Shown here: positions 59,550 through 64,000 of the stretch, piece after piece | Layout: each line of letters opens with the position of its first letter | Numbering within the stretch: position 1 is the stretch's first letter | NCBI RefSeq assembly: GCF_003987185.1 | Contig: NZ_PIPS01000001.1 | Span: 1 to 64,000, forward strand | Length of the DNA: 64,000 bases | From: Idiomarina aquatica | GTDB lineage: Bacteria; Pseudomonadota; Gammaproteobacteria; Enterobacterales; Alteromonadaceae | Reading direction: 5' to 3' | Program-made: the position numbers and the translations under genes | The notes under the pieces: generated by a model | Seen by the model: the letters and a program-made list of their open reading frames with translations, nothing else | What the model was told of the DNA's origin: nothing | Database searches by the model: none

Positions 59550-62500
59550 CTACGCCTTCCTCAAAACACTCATTACTTGCTTTATATACTGCTCTTTATC
59601 TGACATAAAAAACACATGGCTATTTTCTAGATCGTTAGCTGTCACGTTCCACTGCGCCTGAATCATTTCACGTGTTGTTTTCGGCGGACTAATGATAATG
59701 CTTTCCAGCTCCACCTCATTATTCAAACGAGTTTGCACGTTTTTGATTTTTTGGCTGAATTCAATTTTGTCATCACCGATACCTGTGCGCAGAATACCGT
59801 GCGGATCAACAAACGCTATCCGCTGTTTTAGCTCACCTTGTTCATCTTTCCATAAACGCCAAAGAATAAAATCGGGGTAGAAACCACCTGCTTCAAAAAA
59901 ACCAATACCTTTTCGCACGAGGTTTCTCAACAGATACACTTCTTCACCAGATTGCTCCAACAATCTTTGGTGACTAGCAAGCCAGTCCTTTAAGTCCTCA
60001 ATAAATTCAAACTCGGAGAGCTCAAGGCCAACAGGTCGCACTTTTATTCGATCTGAAGTGGCACACAACAGTGGGTTAAAAAGGTGTTCGTTTAGCTTAA
60101 TACCTTTGATTGATTCTCTGCCTGAGTCAAACAACTCTTCGGAGTGCTGTTCAAATGCTTCTTTGAGCTGTTGAATATCGTCAACCAAAGCCGAGCTGCT
60201 CGCATCGACGGTAATGGTATACTCGTTATCAATTGGTAAGTTATCGTTGGCTGAATCCAGAGTAACAAGCTCAAGGCGCGGCTCTAAATAACTGCGTTTG
60301 TGAAAGTTATGAATTTTGTCGGCCAGTGAACATAACAACTCAAGTGCAAGCTCTTGCCAGACTCGAATATTATTAGAGGCCATATTCCACTGATTATCTG
60401 GGATGTAAATGTCATACCAAGAGTGGCTCAGCAGTAATGACTGCAGCCGGCCTTTTTGTACCAATAAATTTGCATACCCTCTGCTTTGTACGTAACGATT
60501 TAAAGCTAGGTATAGTTTATCGTAGCGTAGAAGGTTTGCCCGCGTTGTGTCGAAATGAGCGGCTCTGGGCTCAGTAACCTGCAGAGCTGAGTTAGCCTCT
60601 TCGAGCTCTTTCGCGGTCATTGTTCGCATATTAGGACAGCGATCTAAAATAACCTTCCGCCCTCGCTTCAAAATATTAGGTGGAATACCTAAATCGTTAC
60701 CAGTTCCCCCCAGCAAAACAAGGGGGCCATCCTTACTGAAGGAATAGGCTTTCTGGGTGTCCTGTCGTACTTTAGGGCGTAACATTTTCAGCCGTTCGCC
60801 CATACCTTCAACCACACTCAACTTAACATTCTCTATGTAAGTATCTTCGTTGCCGGGTAAACCTTCGTCAGCAAGGTAATCCTTAAAGCTCGCGATAAAG
60901 TCTGAGCCAACACCAAAAACATTGAGGGTTTCTAACAGTTGCACGTACTTTGGTGCTGAAGCCGGCAAGTAGCGGCTTGAGCGCATCAAGCTCATGTCTC
61001 GGCCACGCAAACGCACGCCGCGACCAAATAACTGGATAATCTGCGAACCTTCCTTTTTCCCTGTGTTCATCAAGCCCATTGATGACACGCGCCAGGAGTT
61101 CCAGCCCTCAACGAATTTTTTAGAGCCAATAAGAATATTAACTGGCGAATTTTCAGCATTAATTTCAGCAAAAAGCGGGCTAGCGAATTCTGATTTTGCA
61201 ATCTGGATATCACAATCTAATTGTTCACGCTCTTGGTCATGACTAAGGCTAGACTCTAAATGGTCAGCCAAGCCTTTTGCATCACCTACGTTAATCAAGC
61301 CAAATGGCTTTGAGCTGTCACCCACTTTCAACAATAGCTCGCCCGAATCGCCCGTAATACGTTCAACAACAAGCTGACCGCCACTATTGCTTTGAAATAC
61401 TTTTTGGCACAAATCGGTAAATATTTGACTGGGCGACAATTTCAATTCATTTTTTAAGTATGGGAAACTTGAACCAAAAATGTCATAGCCCTTTTCGTCT
61501 GTCAGTCCTGCTGTTTTAGCATTGGTATTCAAAACTGAATCAATCGCTTCAATTGCTTGCGATTGGTTAGACAAAAACCATCCAAAAAACTTTAAAACCT
61601 TGGCGATATCAGATGCGCGTTCACTGTAATTTTTAGCTGACTCTGTTTTGCCGTTATCCTTGATGACACTTGCACCAACGAAAACCCATAACGGCATTTC
61701 TAGATTAAAGTGCTCGAACTCAGACTTTCGATCCTGGAACAGTCTTAGTTGTTGATAAAACGCCAGTAACGCCGCCGTTAAATAAGGTTTTTGATGAATG
61801 ATTTCTTCTTGTTTATTGGCTAAGTTAAAAATACGGTAATCCTTACCATAGCCATCCTCATAAAAGTATCGGTAAGCATAATCAAACACGACCGACTTGG
61901 CATAATCCATCTCAACTTTTGAATTTTTCGCAGCAACGACAGCTTCTTTGAAGGTAGCAGAATACTCAAAGGTAAAGCCGTTACCCGCAAGTTGTCGCCT
62001 ACTGGCTAACCAACCGGTTTCGCTATCTGCTGTGCCAAGACCACGATGCCCCTCATCAACCAGCAACAAATTCTGGTCGCCAAAGCTGGCGGCATCCATC
62101 ACCTTATCGCCCTGAGTGTCGCTTAACTTGGTTATTTCAGTCAGCTTAATGTCAACAAAGGGCGAGTCACCACTTGATAATGGCTGCTGGACGCTCTGTA
62201 CAAGCCGACTCGGGTTGAAACCACTATCAGATAATTCAATTAAGTGCTGCTCGCTCAAACGCTCGTTTGGGCTTATTAGAATCACTTGGCTATAATCATC
62301 CAACTGCGCGAATCGCTTAGCATAGTGCTGAAACTGCAACACATTACAATGCATTAATAGGGTTTTGCCACTACCTGTTGCATTTTGTAAGCACAGCTTG
62401 TTTAAATCTTCGTATGCGTATGGCGTCAACGGCGTTTCATAACCTTGTTCATGATAATAGTTGTTGAACGCTGAAAGGTAGTTATTAAGCTTATTCAGCA

Positions 62501-62900
62501 AACTGTATCTATCGTTAAAAAACTCATACAGGTATATTTCAACGAATAACAAACTCAACCACTGAAAATACTTCCATTCAATTGCGTTGTCACGGCCCTC
62601 GTTAATTAAGTCCAAGTGCGCAACGATATTTTCATCAAACTTTCTTAACTGCTGTTCACTGTATTGCCAGCTCGGTTGCCAATGAGTTAATAGATCGGCC
62701 AAGTAAAAATGATGCCGGTCAGCTGCGAGACCAGATTTTGATTTACGAAGCGTATTTGCCAAAACATCCAGCGCGCGCAAACTGCCAGTTTTCAGAAATT
62801 TTTCATCTAACGGATTAATACCGAATTGCGTCGTTAACCACTGATTCAAAGCCAGCTTTTTATTAAAATGCTTGGTTTCAAGTTTCTTTAGTTTCGCCAT
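59550..62900 (-). CDS. Type III restriction enzyme, Res (helicase-nuclease) subunit
   Basis: 1116 residues with AGGAG before the ATG. Walker A is NATGSGKT (173-180); motif II DEGH (LLVDEGHRGLG) replaces the usual DEAD/DEAH. Helicase motifs continue with STIGSKKFVEGWNSW-like VRGRGR (LFGRGVRLRGR). Near the C-terminus GFYPDFILWRLW and RIAFVDPHG give the PD-(D/E)xK nuclease site. It works as a complex with Mod, translocating or sliding on DNA and cutting unmodified phage DNA. 33 bp separate it from Mod. Confidence 0.9.
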   Translation of the reverse strand: MAKLKKLETKHFNKKLALNQWLTTQFGINPLDEKFLKTGSLRALDVLANTLRKSKSGLAADRHHFYLADLLTHWQPSWQYSEQQLRKFDENIVAHLDLINEGRDNAIEWKYFQWLSLLFVEIYLYEFFNDRYSLLNKLNNYLSAFNNYYHEQGYETPLTPYAYEDLNKLCLQNATGSGKTLLMHCNVLQFQHYAKRFAQLDDYSQVILISPNERLSEQHLIELSDSGFNPSRLVQSVQQPLSSGDSPFVDIKLTEITKLSDTQGDKVMDAASFGDQNLLLVDEGHRGLGTADSETGWLASRRQLAGNGFTFEYSATFKEAVVAAKNSKVEMDYAKSVVFDYAYRYFYEDGYGKDYRIFNLANKQEEIIHQKPYLTAALLAFYQQLRLFQDRKSEFEHFNLEMPLWVFVGASVIKDNGKTESAKNYSERASDIAKVLKFFGWFLSNQSQAIEAIDSVLNTNAKTAGLTDEKGYDIFGSSFPYLKNELKLSPSQIFTDLCQKVFQSNSGGQLVVERITGDSGELLLKVGDSSKPFGLINVGDAKGLADHLESSLSHDQEREQLDCDIQIAKSEFASPLFAEINAENSPVNILIGSKKFVEGWNSWRVSSMGLMNTGKKEGSQIIQLFGRGVRLRGRDMSLMRSSRYLPASAPKYVQLLETLNVFGVGSDFIASFKDYLADEGLPGNEDTYIENVKLSVVEGMGERLKMLRPKVRQDTQKAYSFSKDGPLVLLGGTGNDLGIPPNILKRGRKVILDRCPNMRTMTAKELEEANSALQVTEPRAAHFDTTRANLLRYDKLYLALNRYVQSRGYANLLVQKGRLQSLLLSHSWYDIYIPDNQWNMASNNIRVWQELALELLCSLADKIHNFHKRSYLEPRLELVTLDSANDNLPIDNEYTITVDASSSALVDDIQQLKEAFEQHSEELFDSGRESIKGIKLNEHLFNPLLCATSDRIKVRPVGLELSEFEFIEDLKDWLASHQRLLEQSGEEVYLLRNLVRKGIGFFEAGGFYPDFILWRLWKDEQGELKQRIAFVDPHGILRTGIGDDKIEFSQKIKNVQTRLNNEVELESIIISPPKTTREMIQAQWNVTANDLENSHVFFMSDKEQYIKQVMSVLRKA

Positions 62901-62933
62901 GCTAACTCCTTACTATAATCTTGAAGAAACGCA

Positions 62934-64000
62934 TTACGCGTCTTCCCACATTTTGGTCATGAAGGTGTCTTCAAGAGAGAGTAAACGAGTCTTTGCACTA
63001 CCACGAAGTTGCAAGCCGTGTGGGCCATTGATATAAATCTTGTCAAACTGACTATCCGATTCAATAATTTTGCCGATGTCAGCCTTCTCTGAATCGAGCA
63101 ATGCTTCTAAAAAGGCTGAATCTTTCTCTGGATCATCGCTTAAGTTACGCCAAATCACTAACACTTTATCCCGCAATTCATCATTACCGGGAATTCGACG
63201 CACCCAACCTTCTACCACACGAATCTGATAAATAGGGGCGTCTTCAGCATAGGCATTAGCTTCTGTCATCTGACTGACTTTCAAACGCGTGTTCTGGTCT
63301 TGCGGCAATTCAGGGTCTTGCTCGCGCTCAAACTCACAATCATAAGCACGCCATTTATCTAGCTTTTCTACGTGCAAACCTATTAGCCAGTTAAAGGTTT
63401 CGACTAAATCAATTACCTGTGGTGATGACTGATCGGAGTTGGGTTTCTTGATTTGTAATTTGTAGTTTCGAGGGTTACTGAACTGTTCCAAATTCAACAA
63501 AGACGGGCTTTCTGCTGTTTCTGCTTCCAATAAATACGACAGCATAAAATCTTTGGGAACAGATTCAGGGTTGTAAGAGTTGCCATCTACTAAGTTGTTG
63601 AGAGTATCTTCGTACTGTTCCAAGCGCAGATATTTGAAACACTGGCTAACGCCACCGGCTTTGCCTTCCTTATCAAAAATTGGTCTACCATCTTTCCAGC
63701 CCTCTGCGTAGATCGCTTTCTGAACTCGTGGTTTAGTGACTGCATCAAAATAATTACCCATTTCAACAAGAACAAAACGTCTGTTACCATTATCTTCTTT
63801 ATTCAACCTAATAACTGCATGCCCAGTGGTTCCTGAACCGGCAAAATAATCTAATACATACCCTGATGTGTCGGACGCTGCGAAAATTGAGTCTCTTACA
63901 GTATACAAAGACTTAGGAAAGTCAAAGAGAGATTTATCTATTCCCATGTTTGTTAATATACTAGTTCCGTAATCACCTGCGTTATATTTTGAGTCATACC
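62934..64000 (-). CDS. Type III modification methyltransferase, Mod subunit, partial
   Basis: The frame is open to the right edge. It reads YDSKYNAGDYGTSILTNMG, then DYFAGSGTTGHAVIRLNKED (motif I with FxGxG), as in beta-class N6-adenine methyltransferases where motif I follows the catalytic DPPY. The DPPY motif would lie beyond the window. Mod recognises the target sequence and protects host DNA. It is the first gene of the Mod-Res operon. Confidence 0.88.
   Translation of the reverse strand, partial: YDSKYNAGDYGTSILTNMGIDKSLFDFPKSLYTVRDSIFAASDTSGYVLDYFAGSGTTGHAVIRLNKEDNGNRRFVLVEMGNYFDAVTKPRVQKAIYAEGWKDGRPIFDKEGKAGGVSQCFKYLRLEQYEDTLNNLVDGNSYNPESVPKDFMLSYLLEAETAESPSLLNLEQFSNPRNYKLQIKKPNSDQSSPQVIDLVETFNWLIGLHVEKLDKWRAYDCEFEREQDPELPQDQNTRLKVSQMTEANAYAEDAPIYQIRVVEGWVRRIPGNDELRDKVLVIWRNLSDDPEKDSAFLEALLDSEKADIGKIIESDSQFDKIYINGPHGLQLRGSAKTRLLSLEDTFMTKMWEDA

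Noticed and set aside
1-64000. tRNA or rRNA genes
   Set aside because: I saw no sequence with tRNA arms and CCA-type ends, and no rRNA-like stretch. A dedicated scan (tRNAscan-SE) would be needed to exclude them.

Overview
The window looks like a chromosomal segment of a marine-type gammaproteobacterium. The evidence is a RhlE helicase, a heme-uptake locus (hugZ-hmuVUT with a divergent TonB-dependent receptor), a second iron-type TonB receptor paired with a PepSY membrane reductase, and an accessory region with integron attC sites resembling Vibrio-type ones. No species assignment is possible from the sequence alone. The left 17 kb is ordinary-looking core sequence. From about 16 kb rightward the genes become mostly short, AT-rich and unrelated to one another, with many gene fragments, duplications and repeats.

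Layout. 0-0.84 kb: a tnpB-type IS200/IS605 end has cut a pirin gene. 0.9-10.3 kb: rhlE, an S41 protease, a 5'-truncated EAL gene, a GlxA-type regulator divergent from a metallo-beta-lactamase-fold protein and an FAD/NAD oxidoreductase, a probable Fur-controlled small RNA, and an SQR-like flavoprotein. 10.3-16 kb: the heme locus. 16-35.9 kb: a patchwork of cassette-like genes (DUF4238 protein, RloC-like anticodon nuclease, two HEPN-motif proteins), gene-end remnants (HAD, GFA, alpha/beta hydrolase), a second iron-uptake pair, and duplicated blocks (17.0-17.9 = 35.0-35.9 kb; DUF924 gene at 16.0 and 30.3 kb). 35.9-53.8 kb: an integron-like cassette array with about 15 attC-like sites. Every gene there is on the minus strand, and no integrase gene is visible. 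54-64 kb: a defence cluster with Hachiman (hamAB), IS remnants, an Mrr-like membrane nuclease and a type III restriction-modification system that runs off the right edge.

How the parts fit. The heme and second iron loci share promoters of the form TTGCAA-17 bp-TATGAT-like around an AT-rich Fur-type box. The same promoter drives the small-RNA candidate at 7.33 kb, so these form a likely iron regulon. The accessory region seems devoted largely to anti-phage or stress functions: RloC-like, HEPN, RelA/SpoT-domain, DUF4145, HNH, TIGR04141-type, DUF6414, Hachiman, Mrr and type III RM.

The most unusual structures are: three very large (about 180 bp) attC-like sites with a shared flanking tail; a dispersed roughly 60-bp palindromic element whose end abuts attC core sites; a 230-bp element with 14-bp perfect terminal inverted repeats directly after the RloC-like gene; a RelA/SpoT-domain protein ending in 16-residue repeats; and a halohydrin-dehalogenase-like SDR that lacks the catalytic tyrosine. 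All family names come from reading motifs; no database search was run.
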